From CAZCWX01 sp964502465 (GTDB lineage Bacteria > Desulfobacterota > Binatia > Bin18): 64,000 nucleotides of DNA. Under the pieces are notes generated by a model. It was given only the letters and a program-made list of their open reading frames with translations. It had not been told where the DNA came from and did not search any database. Where the stretch lies: the NCBI GenBank assembly GCA_964502465.1, contig CAZCWX010000076.1:1-64000 (forward strand), given 5' to 3'. The position numbers were made by a program, and so were the translations under genes. Position 1 is the first letter of the stretch; every line of letters starts with the position of its first letter. This document shows positions 7,351-16,007 of the stretch, piece after piece.

Positions 7351-8136
7351 GTGACACAGGCTGTAGAAGCAGAAGGATGGACCATCGAGGAAGCGATCGC
7401 CTCGGCCCTCACGCAGTTGCGCGCCGCCAGGGAGCAGGTTGAGATTGAGATTCTTTCTCAGGCGACCAAGGGCTTTCTTGGTATTGGCGGAAAAAAGGCG
7501 CGGGTACGTGCGACCTTACGGGCCCCCTTAGCGATGCAGACGTTTGCCCCTGAACCTGCTGCCGTGCGAAGGCGGGAAGAGCGGCGCGCGCTGGAGCCGC
7601 TCGACAGTCCGACTGCTGAGGTTGCTCTTTTGCCGCGAGAGTTGGGAGAAAAGGCTTGCGAGGTGTTGAAAGAGGTATTGCGACTCATGGGTCTGGATGC
7701 CTCCCTGTCCTTTGAGGTGCAAGAAGAAGAAGTGGTCGTGAACATTCTTGATGCCGCAGAGGGCATTGTAATCGGCCGGAACGGCCAAACCCTTGACGCG
7801 CTTGAATACCTGGTGAATCGGGCCATTACTCGCAGTGAAGAGAGCGAAATGCGTATCGCTATCGATGCGGAAGGCTATCGAGAGCGCCGACGGAAGAATC
7901 TGGAAAATCTGGCGCTCCGCTTAGGAGAACGGGCGAAGCGACGGCGGAAAACCGTCACATTAAACCCGTTGAGCCCACGTGATCGGCGTGTCATTCACCT
8001 TGCCCTGGAACGTGACCCTCTGATCACAACCCGCAGTATGGGCAGAGGGTATTTTCGCCGTCTGTGTATCGTGCCAGAGGAAGGCCCACGTCGAGAGCGA
8101 GGAAAAGGCATAGCTCGGGTTCAGGCGATCGAATAA
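7351..8136 (+). CDS. jag: RNA-binding protein Jag/KhpB
   Basis: A 261-residue RNA-binding protein with three parts. These are a Jag_N domain (1-50, ending GFLGIGGKKARVRA), a type-II KH domain with the IGRNGQTLDALEYLVNRA segment around residues 140-155, and a C-terminal R3H domain (RRRKNLENLALRLGERAK ... TRSMGRGYFRRLCIVP). KhpB proteins act on mRNAs and influence cell elongation and division in Gram-positives; the role in Gram-negatives is less clear. The GTG start is preceded by GAGAGGAAC. It follows yidC by 21 bases. Confidence 0.92.
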   Translation: MTQAVEAEGWTIEEAIASALTQLRAAREQVEIEILSQATKGFLGIGGKKARVRATLRAPLAMQTFAPEPAAVRRREERRALEPLDSPTAEVALLPRELGEKACEVLKEVLRLMGLDASLSFEVQEEEVVVNILDAAEGIVIGRNGQTLDALEYLVNRAITRSEESEMRIAIDAEGYRERRRKNLENLALRLGERAKRRRKTVTLNPLSPRDRRVIHLALERDPLITTRSMGRGYFRRLCIVPEEGPRRERGKGIARVQAIE

Positions 8137-8190
8137 CTGGGTATATCAAAACGTAGTTCTGTTTTTTTCTCTTTCTTCATGCGTACCGAA

Positions 8191-8244
8191 CTGGGGAGGT
8201 TGAGGGTATGGTCAATGACCAGCAGACCTTGATTCTCTCCCCAG
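8191..8244 (+). repeat. Inverted repeat and possible leader ORF in front of mnmE
   Basis: CTGGGGAG (8191-8198) and CTCCCCAG (8237-8244) are perfect 8-base arms ending just before the mnmE start. Between them, ATG 8208 has a purine-rich AGGTTGAGG upstream and opens a 40-codon frame (8208-8330) that overlaps mnmE out of frame. Folding would remove the arms from ribosome access. A regulatory role is inferred. Confidence 0.35.
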
Positions 8245-8245
8245 C

Positions 8246-9667
8246 TTGCAAAAGCAAGAGTCATCAAGCGTTGTGTACGAGCACGACACCATTGCTGCTA
8301 TCGCTACTCCCCCAGGACAAGGAGGGATAGCAATTGTTCGTGTTAGTGGCCCTCAGGCTGAAGAGACTGCGCGGAGAATTTTCGTACTAACCAGGCCACA
8401 GGAAACGCTGGTCTCCCACCACCTCTATTTCGGACATATCGTTGATCCACTCACCGGTAATCCTCTTGATCAGGGACTCCTGACGGTGATGCGTGCTCCT
8501 CGCAGCTATACCGGTGAGCACGTTGCGGAGATTCACTGCCATGGAGGCAGTTTCATTACTCGTCGAGTCCTTTCAGCGCTGTTGAGTCAAGGGGTGCGTC
8601 TCGCGCAACCGGGTGAGTTTACCAAGCGTGCGTTTTTGAACGGCCGGCTTGATCTCTCTCAGGCTGAGGCAGTTGTGGACCTGATTCAGGCGAAGAGTGA
8701 GCAAGGACTGCAGTTGGCCTGGGAGCACCTCTCCGGGCGTCTCTCGCAGTGCTGCGCACAGCTGCGAGAGAAAGTGATTGACCTTACTGCCTATGTTGAA
8801 GCGTTTATCGACTTTCCCGAGGAAGATATTCCACAGCGGACACAAACGGAATTAGCGCAAACAACCTCTGCCTTGATACAGGAGATTGCCGATCTCAGCG
8901 CAACCTTTGTACAGGGAAAAGTGTACCGCGAAGGCATTCGCACAGCGATTGTGGGGAAGCCAAATGTCGGAAAATCGAGTCTGCTGAACCTGCTCGCTGG
9001 GACAGAGCGAGCGATTGTGACGACAGTACCAGGGACGACTCGTGACATTGTGGAAGAAACCGTGGTTGTTGCCGGCGTTCCGTTGGTCTTGTGGGATACT
9101 GCTGGCCTGCGTGACTCAGCAGATGAAGTAGAACGTATTGGCATCGAGCGAGCCAGAGCTGGCATCCGGGGTGCGGAATTAGTGCTGGCAGTGTTTGACG
9201 CTTCTCAAGCGTTCGATGAAGGGGACAAATCTGTCTGTGCGGAGTTGGCTGGCAAAGTCGTCATTCCGCTGTTCAACAAGGGAGATTTACCTGTGGTGAT
9301 GACTGCCGCGGATTTACACACTGCTCTTCCCTCTGTTGGTCCTCCGGTGTTGCTCTCTGCCAAGTGGGGGACTGGTGTTGCGGAACTGGGAGACCGCATT
9401 GTCCAGGTGGTTTTTGGCGCGGAATGGTCACCAGTGCAGGAACAGGCGAGAGGCATCGTTGTTTCACGTGAACGTCACCGTGATGCCCTGGTCAAAGCAG
9501 AACACAGCCTCAGACAGGCCGGCGGAAGCTTGCGCACCGGCCTGCCTCTCGATCTGGTCGCGGTTGATCTCCGAGCCGCTCTGGATCATATTGGTGTCAT
9601 CACCGGTCATGTGACCACTGAGGATATTCTCGACCGGGTATTCAAAGAATTCTGCATCGGAAAATGA
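8246..9667 (+). CDS. mnmE: tRNA modification GTPase MnmE
   Basis: GTPase that, with MnmG, makes the 5-carboxymethylaminomethyl modification on wobble uridine of several tRNAs. Visible parts are the N-terminal formyl-THF-binding domain ([19 protein letters not shown]), the central helices, the inserted G domain with GKPNVGKSS (G1), GTTRD (G2) and DTAG (G3), and the C-terminal FCIGK with the catalytic Cys. The TTG at 8246 gives 473 residues; GTG 8273 would give an N-terminus closer to E. coli. Neither has a good ribosome binding site. A parS-like palindrome lies inside the gene at 9460-9475. Confidence 0.95.
   Translation: MQKQESSSVVYEHDTIAAIATPPGQGGIAIVRVSGPQAEETARRIFVLTRPQETLVSHHLYFGHIVDPLTGNPLDQGLLTVMRAPRSYTGEHVAEIHCHGGSFITRRVLSALLSQGVRLAQPGEFTKRAFLNGRLDLSQAEAVVDLIQAKSEQGLQLAWEHLSGRLSQCCAQLREKVIDLTAYVEAFIDFPEEDIPQRTQTELAQTTSALIQEIADLSATFVQGKVYREGIRTAIVGKPNVGKSSLLNLLAGTERAIVTTVPGTTRDIVEETVVVAGVPLVLWDTAGLRDSADEVERIGIERARAGIRGAELVLAVFDASQAFDEGDKSVCAELAGKVVIPLFNKGDLPVVMTAADLHTALPSVGPPVLLSAKWGTGVAELGDRIVQVVFGAEWSPVQEQARGIVVSRERHRDALVKAEHSLRQAGGSLRTGLPLDLVAVDLRAALDHIGVITGHVTTEDILDRVFKEFCIGK
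9460..9475 (+). other. Possible third parS site, inside mnmE
   Basis: TGTTTCACGTGAACGT matches the consensus parS TGTTTCACGTGAAACA at 13 of 16 positions and contains the perfect palindrome TTCACGTGAA. It is about 2.8 kb before the parS pair near parA. ParB binding is inferred; the site also encodes protein. Confidence 0.4.
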
Positions 9668-9711
9668 GCGGTCCGAGCGCTCTTTCCCATCACGGAAGAG
9701 GCAGCACAGGT

Positions 9712-11574
9712 ATGAGATACGACGTCATTGTTGTTGGAGCTGGTCATGCGGGCATCGAGGCCGCGTTAGCCGCAGCCCGGATGGGCTGTAAAACCCTCAT
9801 GTTGACGCTCAATTTGGACCATATCGGCCAAATGTCTTGCAATCCGGCGATTGGCGGTATTGGCAAAAGCCATCTGGTGCGGGAGATCGATGCCTTAGGA
9901 GGAGAGATGGCGAAAGCCATTGACGAAACTGGCATTCAGTTTCGTGTGCTCAACACCAGAAAAGGCCCAGCTGTACGTGCAACCCGCGCCCAGGCTGATA
10001 AGGCCCTCTACCGACAACGCATGAAGCGGACGCTAGAAACGACGGAAAATCTGACTTTGCGACAAGGGTGCGTCGAGCGGTTGCTGATTGACAATGGGGA
10101 AATGCTTGGTGTCGAGAGCCAAATTGGCGAGATCTTTTCCGGCAGGAAAGTGATCTTAACCACTGGCACGTTCCTCAAAGGGTTAGTGCATGTTGGCTTA
10201 AAACATTACTCCGCTGGCCGGGCCGGAGATTTTTCCGCTGAGGGATTGAGTGATCACCTGCGTACTCTCGGTTTTCGCATCGGTCGGCTCAAAACCGGCA
10301 CGTGCCCGAGACTGGATGGGAGAACGATCGACTACCAGGTGCTTGACCCACAGTACGGAGACGAGCCGCCGCCGCCCCTCTCTTTTTCCACCGAACGGAT
10401 CAGCCAAACCCAGATCCCCTGTTATCTGACGTATACCAATGGCAAAACACACGAGGCGATTCTCAACGGTCTCGACCGTTCCCCCCTGTATTCGGGGGTG
10501 ATCCAAGGACGGGGGCCCCGCTATTGTCCTTCCATCGAAGATAAAGTGGTGCGCTTCAAGGACAAGTCCCGCCATCAGATTTTTCTCGAACCTGAGGGCC
10601 GAGACACTGTCGAAGTGTATCCCAACGGCCTCTCGACCAGCCTTCCCTTGGACGTACAGCTCCAGATGGTTCGTTCAATCACCGGCCTTGAACAGGCTGA
10701 GATTATGCGGCCTGGCTATGCCATCGAGTATGATTATGCCGATCCGACACAACTGTCCCCCAGTTTAGAGACCAAATTGGTGCGAGGCTTGTATTTCGCG
10801 GGTCAGATCAATGGGACGACTGGATATGAAGAAGCTGCGGCTCAGGGTCTGATGGCAGGGATCAACGCTGTATTGAGTCTGCGGGGGGAAGAGCCACAGG
10901 TGTTCACTCGTGATCAGGCCTACATTAGTGTTTTGATTGATGATTTGGTGACAAAAGGCGTGGGCGGGGAACCGTATCGGATGTTTACCTCTCGGGCTGA
11001 GCATCGCCTCTTGCTCCGCGAGGACAACGCAGACCTCCGCTTGCGGGAATGTGGCTTTCGCATTGGCTTGGTGCAAGAGGCCGACCGGAGACGGACCGCA
11101 GAAAAGCAGAGTGCTATCGAGGTTGAATTACAGTGCTTTGAAAAAACCATGGTTGTTCCAAGTGAACCCCTGAATGCCCGGCTCTTCTTCTATGGGAGCG
11201 CGCCAGTCAAAACCCCTTTATCATTAGCGCAACTGCTGAAGCGTCCTGAGTTGACCTATGAGATGTTATGGGAACTGAAACCATTGGCGATGCCAGCCGT
11301 GAGAGAAGTCGCTGCTGCGGTGGAGATTGCCATTAAGTACGCCGGCTATATCCGTCGCCAGGAAGAAAGCGTTGAACGTCTCCAACATTTAGAACGGGCT
11401 CGTATCCCGCTGCGTTTAGACTATCGAGCAGTCAGTGGCCTTTCAAAGGAAGTCTGCGAAAAACTCGTTGCCCTGCAGCCACGTTCCCTGGGACAGGCGG
11501 CGCGCATTCCTGGTGTTACACCCGCGGCCCTCTCCCTTTTGGCCGTGCATTTGAAGCGGGTTGGTGCGGCATGA
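9712..11574 (+). CDS. mnmG: tRNA uridine 5-carboxymethylaminomethyl modification enzyme MnmG
   Basis: FAD-dependent partner of MnmE in tRNA wobble-uridine modification. From ATG 9712 it begins [20 protein letters not shown] with the FAD-binding motif, continues with [26 protein letters not shown], and has the conserved [25 protein letters not shown] block and a helical C-terminal domain ending [16 protein letters not shown]. It is 620 residues, the normal length. The frame is open to an ATG at 9664 that overlaps the mnmE stop, but AGAGG sits in front of 9712, so that start is preferred. It overlaps or abuts rsmG. Confidence 0.95.
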   Translation: MRYDVIVVGAGHAGIEAALAAARMGCKTLMLTLNLDHIGQMSCNPAIGGIGKSHLVREIDALGGEMAKAIDETGIQFRVLNTRKGPAVRATRAQADKALYRQRMKRTLETTENLTLRQGCVERLLIDNGEMLGVESQIGEIFSGRKVILTTGTFLKGLVHVGLKHYSAGRAGDFSAEGLSDHLRTLGFRIGRLKTGTCPRLDGRTIDYQVLDPQYGDEPPPPLSFSTERISQTQIPCYLTYTNGKTHEAILNGLDRSPLYSGVIQGRGPRYCPSIEDKVVRFKDKSRHQIFLEPEGRDTVEVYPNGLSTSLPLDVQLQMVRSITGLEQAEIMRPGYAIEYDYADPTQLSPSLETKLVRGLYFAGQINGTTGYEEAAAQGLMAGINAVLSLRGEEPQVFTRDQAYISVLIDDLVTKGVGGEPYRMFTSRAEHRLLLREDNADLRLRECGFRIGLVQEADRRRTAEKQSAIEVELQCFEKTMVVPSEPLNARLFFYGSAPVKTPLSLAQLLKRPELTYEMLWELKPLAMPAVREVAAAVEIAIKYAGYIRRQEESVERLQHLERARIPLRLDYRAVSGLSKEVCEKLVALQPRSLGQAARIPGVTPAALSLLAVHLKRVGAA

Positions 11575-11578
11575 AGTG

Positions 11579-12250
11579 ATGGTTGACGAAACCTCCACCC
11601 CCATACTACGCGAGGGGGCCAAACATTGTGGCGTGACACTTTCTGACGCGGACGTTGAGCGCTTTTCCCTCTACATAGAAGAACTGCAGCGCTGGTCGAA
11701 GATCGCCAACCTCGTTTCTCAAACTGATACCCAAACGGTCATTCGCAAGCATATTCTTGATTCACTTGCCATTTTTCCTCTTATTCCCCGTGAGAGCCGC
11801 GTACTCGATCTTGGTAGCGGGGCTGGATTTCCTGGGCTTATTTTAGCCATACTAGGCCCATCCCTGGACATCAGTTTAGTTGAGGCACGGCGAAAACGGG
11901 CCAGTTTTCTCAAAGCAGTGATCAGGAAAACAACACTGACAAACGTGCGCGTATACGAAGGAAGGGCCGAGAAATTAGTAGAAACTGTCTCATTCCAGGG
12001 GATGTTCAACGTGGTCGTGACACGGGCGACCTGGGATCTCAGCGAATTTCTGCGACTTGCTGCGCCATGTTTACGAGAGGGAGGTATGGCTTTGGCTATG
12101 AAAGGACCACAGGGAGAAAAAGAATTGACAGATAGCGACACGCATTTTCAGGATAGTGGTTTTACTCTACTGCGTATCTATCAGTACGGGTTACCTTTTG
12201 GGCAGGAAAGACGCAAGGTTGCTGTTTTTATCAAAGAGGGTTTCACGTGA
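11579..12250 (+). CDS. rsmG: 16S rRNA (guanine-N7)-methyltransferase RsmG
   Basis: Methylates N7 of G527 in 16S rRNA using SAM. The signature VLDLGSGAGFPGLILAI is present, as are LVEARRKRASFLK and the VVTRA segment. About 223 residues from ATG 11579; a TTG at 11561 overlapping mnmG is the alternative. The stop codon lies inside the first parS site, so the end of the gene and the partition site share DNA. The order mnmE-mnmG-rsmG-parA-parB is the classical arrangement near replication origins. Confidence 0.93.
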   Translation: MVDETSTPILREGAKHCGVTLSDADVERFSLYIEELQRWSKIANLVSQTDTQTVIRKHILDSLAIFPLIPRESRVLDLGSGAGFPGLILAILGPSLDISLVEARRKRASFLKAVIRKTTLTNVRVYEGRAEKLVETVSFQGMFNVVVTRATWDLSEFLRLAAPCLREGGMALAMKGPQGEKELTDSDTHFQDSGFTLLRIYQYGLPFGQERRKVAVFIKEGFT

Positions 12251-12254
12251 AACG
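12239..12254 (+). other. parS centromere site 1
   Basis: GGTTTCACGTGAAACG differs from the consensus TGTTTCACGTGAAACA at two of 16 positions (the outermost T and A) and keeps the perfect 14-base palindromic core. It spans the rsmG stop codon and is a ParB loading site by family knowledge. Confidence 0.88.
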
Positions 12255-12302
12255 TTCTGTCTCGATTTGTGGCCTTGAGCTTTTTAAATTCCTGGATGAC
12301 AA

Positions 12303-12318
12303 TGTTTCACGTGGAACC
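12303..12318 (+). other. parS centromere site 2
   Basis: TGTTTCACGTGGAACC matches consensus parS at 14 of 16 positions. It lies 49 bases after site 1 in the short gap before parA, giving a tandem pair of ParB loading sites. Confidence 0.85.
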
Positions 12319-12377
12319 TTTGTCACTGCTCGAAAGGGCGCTTTTCTTCTTAGGATTCTTATGGTAGGGAAGCGGCG

Positions 12378-13184
12378 GTGAGTAGGGTCATCTGTATTGC
12401 GAACCGCAAAGGAGGAGTCGGGAAAACTACGACAGCCATTAATCTTTCTGCTGCCTTAGGAGTGGCGGAAGAGGGGACGTTGTTAATCGACTGTGATCCC
12501 CAAGGAAACGCCACAAGTGGTGTAGGCGTCAAGCTTGACGCGGATACGCCAACCCTCTATGACGTGCTTTTGGGAGAGTGCTCTGTGCAGGAGGCAGTAC
12601 AACAGACTGCTATCGCACACTTAACCGTTCTTCCCGCTAACCACGACCTTATTGGCGCTGAGGTGGAACTCCTCGATAGCGACCACCGAGAGTATCTCTT
12701 GCGCACCCTGTTGCGCGCAGAACGCGAACGGCACCACTACATCTTGCTTGATTGTCCCCCGTCGCTTGGACTCCTCACGGTCAATGCGCTCACGGCGGCG
12801 GATAGCGTGCTGATTCCGCTTCAGTGTGAGTACTATGCCCTTGAAGGGCTCCGGTCACTGCTGGAAACTATTAGTCTGATCCGTGAGCGGTTAAATCCCG
12901 AGCTGGCGATCGAGGGGATTCTGCTGACGATGTTTGATCCGAGAAACAAATTGTGTCATCAGGTCGCCGATGACGTGCGCCGGTTCTTTCCTCACTACGT
13001 GTTTGCTGCCGTGATTCCCCGGAACGTGCGACTCAGCGAGAGTCCGAGCCACGGCCTGCCGGTGATCTTGTACGACCCGTCCTGCCGTGGTGCGCAAAGT
13101 TATACCGAGTTAGCGCAGGAAATCACAAGTCGTGAGCCTTCTGCCTGGGCGCTTCCGTTCTCGTTCGAGGACATGAAAAGATGA
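12378..13184 (+). CDS. parA: Chromosome partitioning ATPase ParA (Soj)
   Basis: A 268-residue Walker-type ATPase that moves or positions ParB-parS complexes on the nucleoid. The deviant Walker A motif NRKGGVGKTTTAINLSAALG is at residues 8-27, the DCDPQGNATSGVG motif follows, and DCPPSLGLLTVNAL is the Walker B region. No N-terminal helix-turn-helix is present, as expected for a chromosomal type Ib ParA. The GTG start follows GGCG. The stop overlaps the parB start by four bases (ATGA), so the two are translated together. Confidence 0.95.
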   Translation: MSRVICIANRKGGVGKTTTAINLSAALGVAEEGTLLIDCDPQGNATSGVGVKLDADTPTLYDVLLGECSVQEAVQQTAIAHLTVLPANHDLIGAEVELLDSDHREYLLRTLLRAERERHHYILLDCPPSLGLLTVNALTAADSVLIPLQCEYYALEGLRSLLETISLIRERLNPELAIEGILLTMFDPRNKLCHQVADDVRRFFPHYVFAAVIPRNVRLSESPSHGLPVILYDPSCRGAQSYTELAQEITSREPSAWALPFSFEDMKR

Positions 13185-14077
13185 ACGAAACAGTCGGGAA
13201 TAGCAAACGCCGTGGGTTAGGGCGCGGGCTCGGTGCGCTCATTCCTGCGCCCCCCCTTTCACCCCCCTCACCTGCGCGACACATCCCGCTCAGCGAGATT
13301 CGCCCGAATTCACGTCAACCACGTCGGTTTTTTGCTGAAGAGCGGCTGGCTGAGCTCGCCGAGTCGATTCGTCAACAGGGCGTGCTGCAGCCTCTGGTGG
13401 TGCGGAGAGTTGAACACGGATACGAATTGATCGTTGGTGAGCGGCGGTTCCGTGCGGCACAGCGTGCCGGCCTTGAGTCTGTACCGGTCATGGTGAAAGA
13501 AGCAACTGACGCGCAGAGCCTGGAGATGGCGCTCGTCGAGAATATCCAACGGGAAGAACTGACCCCGATCGAAGAGGCCCTCGCCTATCGCCAATTGATG
13601 GAAGAATTTCGCCTGACTCAAGAGGAGATTGCCAACCGTGTTGGCAAAAGCCGACCGGTTGTTACGAACCTTCTGCGGGTGCTGAACCTGCCAGAGGAAA
13701 TCAAAGAAGAGGTGGACCGCGGCAACCTCTCAGTCGGCCATGCCCGTGCATTACTCTCGTTGGGAACGCCAGAGCAGCAAATTGACCTGGCCCGACGGGT
13801 CATGCGGCAGGGCCTGTCCGTACGCGAGACGGAAACCCTGGTCGCTCGGTTCCCTGAAGCCTCGCCCTCGCTGCCCCCCTCTCGGGAGTCGGTATGGTCT
13901 CCAGACGAAGTATCGCCTGCGAGAACAGACGTACATTTGCATGCCCTGGAGGAAGAACTGATCCGTGCGCTTGGCACCAAAGTCCGCATCCACACGCGCA
14001 AGAAGGGTGGGCGGATTGAGATTGAGTATTATTCTAATGAAGAGCTCGAAGGAATTTTGCGACGGTTGAAGGGGTAA
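13181..14077 (+). CDS. parB: Chromosome partitioning protein ParB (Spo0J)
   Basis: A 298-residue parS-binding CTPase clamp. It starts with a Lys/Arg/Gly-rich ParA-interacting tail (KRRGLGRGLGALIP), then the ParB/Srx domain (IRPNSRQPRRFF ... GERRFRAAQRAGL, with ALVENIQREELTPIEEA), a helix-turn-helix (LTQEEIANRVGKSRPVVTNLLRVLNLP) that reads parS, a linker, and a short C-terminal dimer domain (GTKVRIHTRKKGGRIEIEYYSNEEL). Cognate parS sites lie upstream of parA. Confidence 0.95.
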   Translation: MNETVGNSKRRGLGRGLGALIPAPPLSPPSPARHIPLSEIRPNSRQPRRFFAEERLAELAESIRQQGVLQPLVVRRVEHGYELIVGERRFRAAQRAGLESVPVMVKEATDAQSLEMALVENIQREELTPIEEALAYRQLMEEFRLTQEEIANRVGKSRPVVTNLLRVLNLPEEIKEEVDRGNLSVGHARALLSLGTPEQQIDLARRVMRQGLSVRETETLVARFPEASPSLPPSRESVWSPDEVSPARTDVHLHALEEELIRALGTKVRIHTRKKGGRIEIEYYSNEELEGILRRLKG

Positions 14078-14118
14078 TAGAGGAACCCTTTTTGAGATGG
14101 AGAAACAAGACGCGCCGC

Positions 14119-14207
14119 CGCCCTTCGACAGGCTCAGGGCGAACGGGTCTGGTGCTGAAATCGGTAAGGATTTTCCGTTCGTGCTGAGAGTGCCGAAGCA
14201 TGAACGG
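14119..14207. repeat. Pair of REP-like intergenic palindromic elements
   Basis: Two related palindromic units sit in the parB-ATP operon gap. Unit A, around 14119-14145, has CGCCCT and AGGGCG arms flanking TCGACAGGCTC. Unit B, 14175-14207, reads as an imperfect palindrome with CCGTTCGTGCT and AGCATGAACGG arms around GAGAGTGCCGA. The core TTCGACAGGCTCAG is a form I know from dispersed short repeats of many environmental bacterial genomes. Units A and B are inverted relative to one another. Confidence 0.6.
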
Positions 14208-14281
14208 CGCTCACCCGCCACATCTTATTGAGGAAAACTCTAGATTGCATCTTGTCATCAATAGAGAGGAGATCTGGAACT

Positions 14282-14716
14282 GTGTTGTCATTTCCGCCTG
14301 ACTGGACTTTTGTTTTTCAAATCGTTCTCTTTCTTATATTGTGGACAGTCCTTCGTCGGCTGTTGTTCGAACCCAATCTGGCGGTGCTGAAAAGCCGGGA
14401 GCAGCGCACCGCTGGTGCTTTGAAAGAAGCGAACCAGATCAAAGCTGAAGCCGAACAGATAGGGGAGCAGTATAGAACTCAGCTTGCACAGACGAGGGGG
14501 CAAGCGCTGCAACACGTAGAAAGAGTCTATCGTGAGGCCGAAGAGCACGCACGAATGCTGCTTGAGGCCGCACGCACGGAGGCTGCACACGTGACCGCGA
14601 GTATGCAGGAGACCCTGAGCCAAGAAGTTGACGAGGCCCGGCGCGGATTGGAAGCGCGCATTGCAGAATTCTCTCGGGGGATCGCAGAAAAGCTTTTGGG
14701 GAGGCCCTTGACGTAG
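14282..14716 (+). CDS. atpF': ATP synthase F0 subunit b' (first b-type subunit)
   Basis: Peripheral stalk subunit. From GTG 14282 it is 144 residues: a single N-terminal membrane helix (FVFQIVLFLILWTVLRRLLFEP) followed by a long charged alpha helix with Glu/Arg/Ala periodicity. The start is chosen because AGGAG lies ten bases upstream (14267-14271); the frame is open to a TTG at 14228 that lacks this. It is paired with a second, longer b subunit right after it, as in other deltaproteobacteria-type operons. Confidence 0.88.
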   Translation: MLSFPPDWTFVFQIVLFLILWTVLRRLLFEPNLAVLKSREQRTAGALKEANQIKAEAEQIGEQYRTQLAQTRGQALQHVERVYREAEEHARMLLEAARTEAAHVTASMQETLSQEVDEARRGLEARIAEFSRGIAEKLLGRPLT

Positions 14717-14718
14717 TT

Positions 14719-15324
14719 ATGAGGAAACATTTAAACAAGGTGGTCGGTTTCGCCGTTCCCGTTTGTTCCCTGTTGCTCTCCTCCGCCCTGTGGGCGGCAG
14801 AAGAGGGGCATGGCGGACATGAGGGGATTGGCTCACAACTGCTCGTTCTCGTTTTCTTCACGATCAACTTTTTATTATTCGCCCTTTTATTGCGCAAATA
14901 TGCGCTCCCGGTTGTGAGAGACGCCTTGCGCAACCGGCGCGATACCGTGGTACAGGCGCTCAACGAAGCGAAACGAGCCAGAGAAGAGGCGGAAACGTTG
15001 CGCTTGGAATATGAGCAGCGACTTGCCGGGCTTGCCGCTGAGCGAGAACGTCTGCAAGCTGAAGCGCTGGAAGCTGCGGAGCGAGAAAAAGAAAAGACTC
15101 TGAACGAAGCACGCCGTATGGCAGAACGTATACACACTGAAGCCCGTATGGTGGCTCAACGAGAGATCGAAGAAGCGCGTCGTATCCTCCGCCAGGAAGT
15201 GGCCGAACAAGCCGTTCGTATCGCTACAGAAATGATCCGTTCTCATCTGACTCGTGCGGACCAGCACCGCTTTGTCCAAGACCTTGCTCTTGAGGTAACC
15301 AATGCCGGGAACGAAAGCCGCTAA
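14719..15324 (+). CDS. atpF: ATP synthase F0 subunit b (second b-type subunit)
   Basis: A 201-residue peripheral stalk protein. Its N-terminus is a signal-like hydrophobic segment (VVGFAVPVCSLLLSSALWAAEEGHGGHEG) ahead of the membrane helix (LLVLVFFTINFLLFALLLRKY) and the long dimerising helix (about 60-170). The N-terminal leader with a His/Gly-rich stretch is typical of one of the two b subunits in deltaproteobacterial operons and may be cleaved. It starts two bases after the previous gene and overlaps atpH by 23 bases. Confidence 0.9.
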   Translation: MRKHLNKVVGFAVPVCSLLLSSALWAAEEGHGGHEGIGSQLLVLVFFTINFLLFALLLRKYALPVVRDALRNRRDTVVQALNEAKRAREEAETLRLEYEQRLAGLAAERERLQAEALEAAEREKEKTLNEARRMAERIHTEARMVAQREIEEARRILRQEVAEQAVRIATEMIRSHLTRADQHRFVQDLALEVTNAGNESR

Positions 15325-15844
15325 ACGCTACGCGAAAGCCTTGTTTGACCTTGCTGAAGGGCAGGGGGTGGCAGAAGAGGTCAGTACTGAGCTCACTCAG
15401 TTCGCCAGCGCGCTGGCTGACCCCGCGCTGGTTGAAGCGTTCGCACTCCCAACGCTGCCTCTGCAGGTCCGCAGAGACATCGCTGACCACCTTGCAACTG
15501 CTCTTTCGCTCCAGCCGCTGGTAGGGAATTTTCTCCGCGTTCTGGCAGAGAACGACCGCTTGAGGGACCTCGGCGATATTGCCCACGCGTATCAGAACCT
15601 GCTCGAGCGAGCCAGGGGACAGGTTCGTGCTGTAGTGAGCGCTGCGACTCCTCTTTCACCAGAAGAAAGGCAAAACCTGCTCGATGCTTTTAGTCGCCTC
15701 ACTCACAAAACTGTTATTCCTACAGAGGAACTTGACCCAGCGTTGCTTGGTGGGGTGGTCGTGGCAATTGAGGGGCGGGTGTATGACGCAAGTCTGAAAA
15801 CCCAGCTCCGACGATTGGGGGAGGCGTTAGCGCAGCAATTGTAA
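15302..15844 (+). CDS. atpH: ATP synthase F1 subunit delta
   Basis: A 180-residue subunit that joins the F1 head to the peripheral stalk. It begins ARAKAYAKALFDLA-like (AKRYAKALFDLAEGQG) and carries the C-terminal family block AATPLSPEERQNLLDAFSRLTHKTVIPTEELDPALLGGVVVAIEGRVYDASLKTQLRRL, the usual signature of OSCP/delta proteins. ATG 15302 lies inside the end of atpF, implying translational coupling. A 163-base gap without features follows before atpA. Confidence 0.95.
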   Translation: MPGTKAAKRYAKALFDLAEGQGVAEEVSTELTQFASALADPALVEAFALPTLPLQVRRDIADHLATALSLQPLVGNFLRVLAENDRLRDLGDIAHAYQNLLERARGQVRAVVSAATPLSPEERQNLLDAFSRLTHKTVIPTEELDPALLGGVVVAIEGRVYDASLKTQLRRLGEALAQQL

Positions 15845-16007
15845 AAAAAATTGTAGAGGGATCACCACAGTCGGTAGTCGATCACACCATGAGGATCATG
15901 TTTTGATGACAGAAGGGGCAGATGTCTTGAGTGTCTGCTGGTGTGGGAATCCAGAGGACAGGTATCCTGTTAAAGGTTTTTCGTAACCATATCCACGAGG
16001 GAAAACG

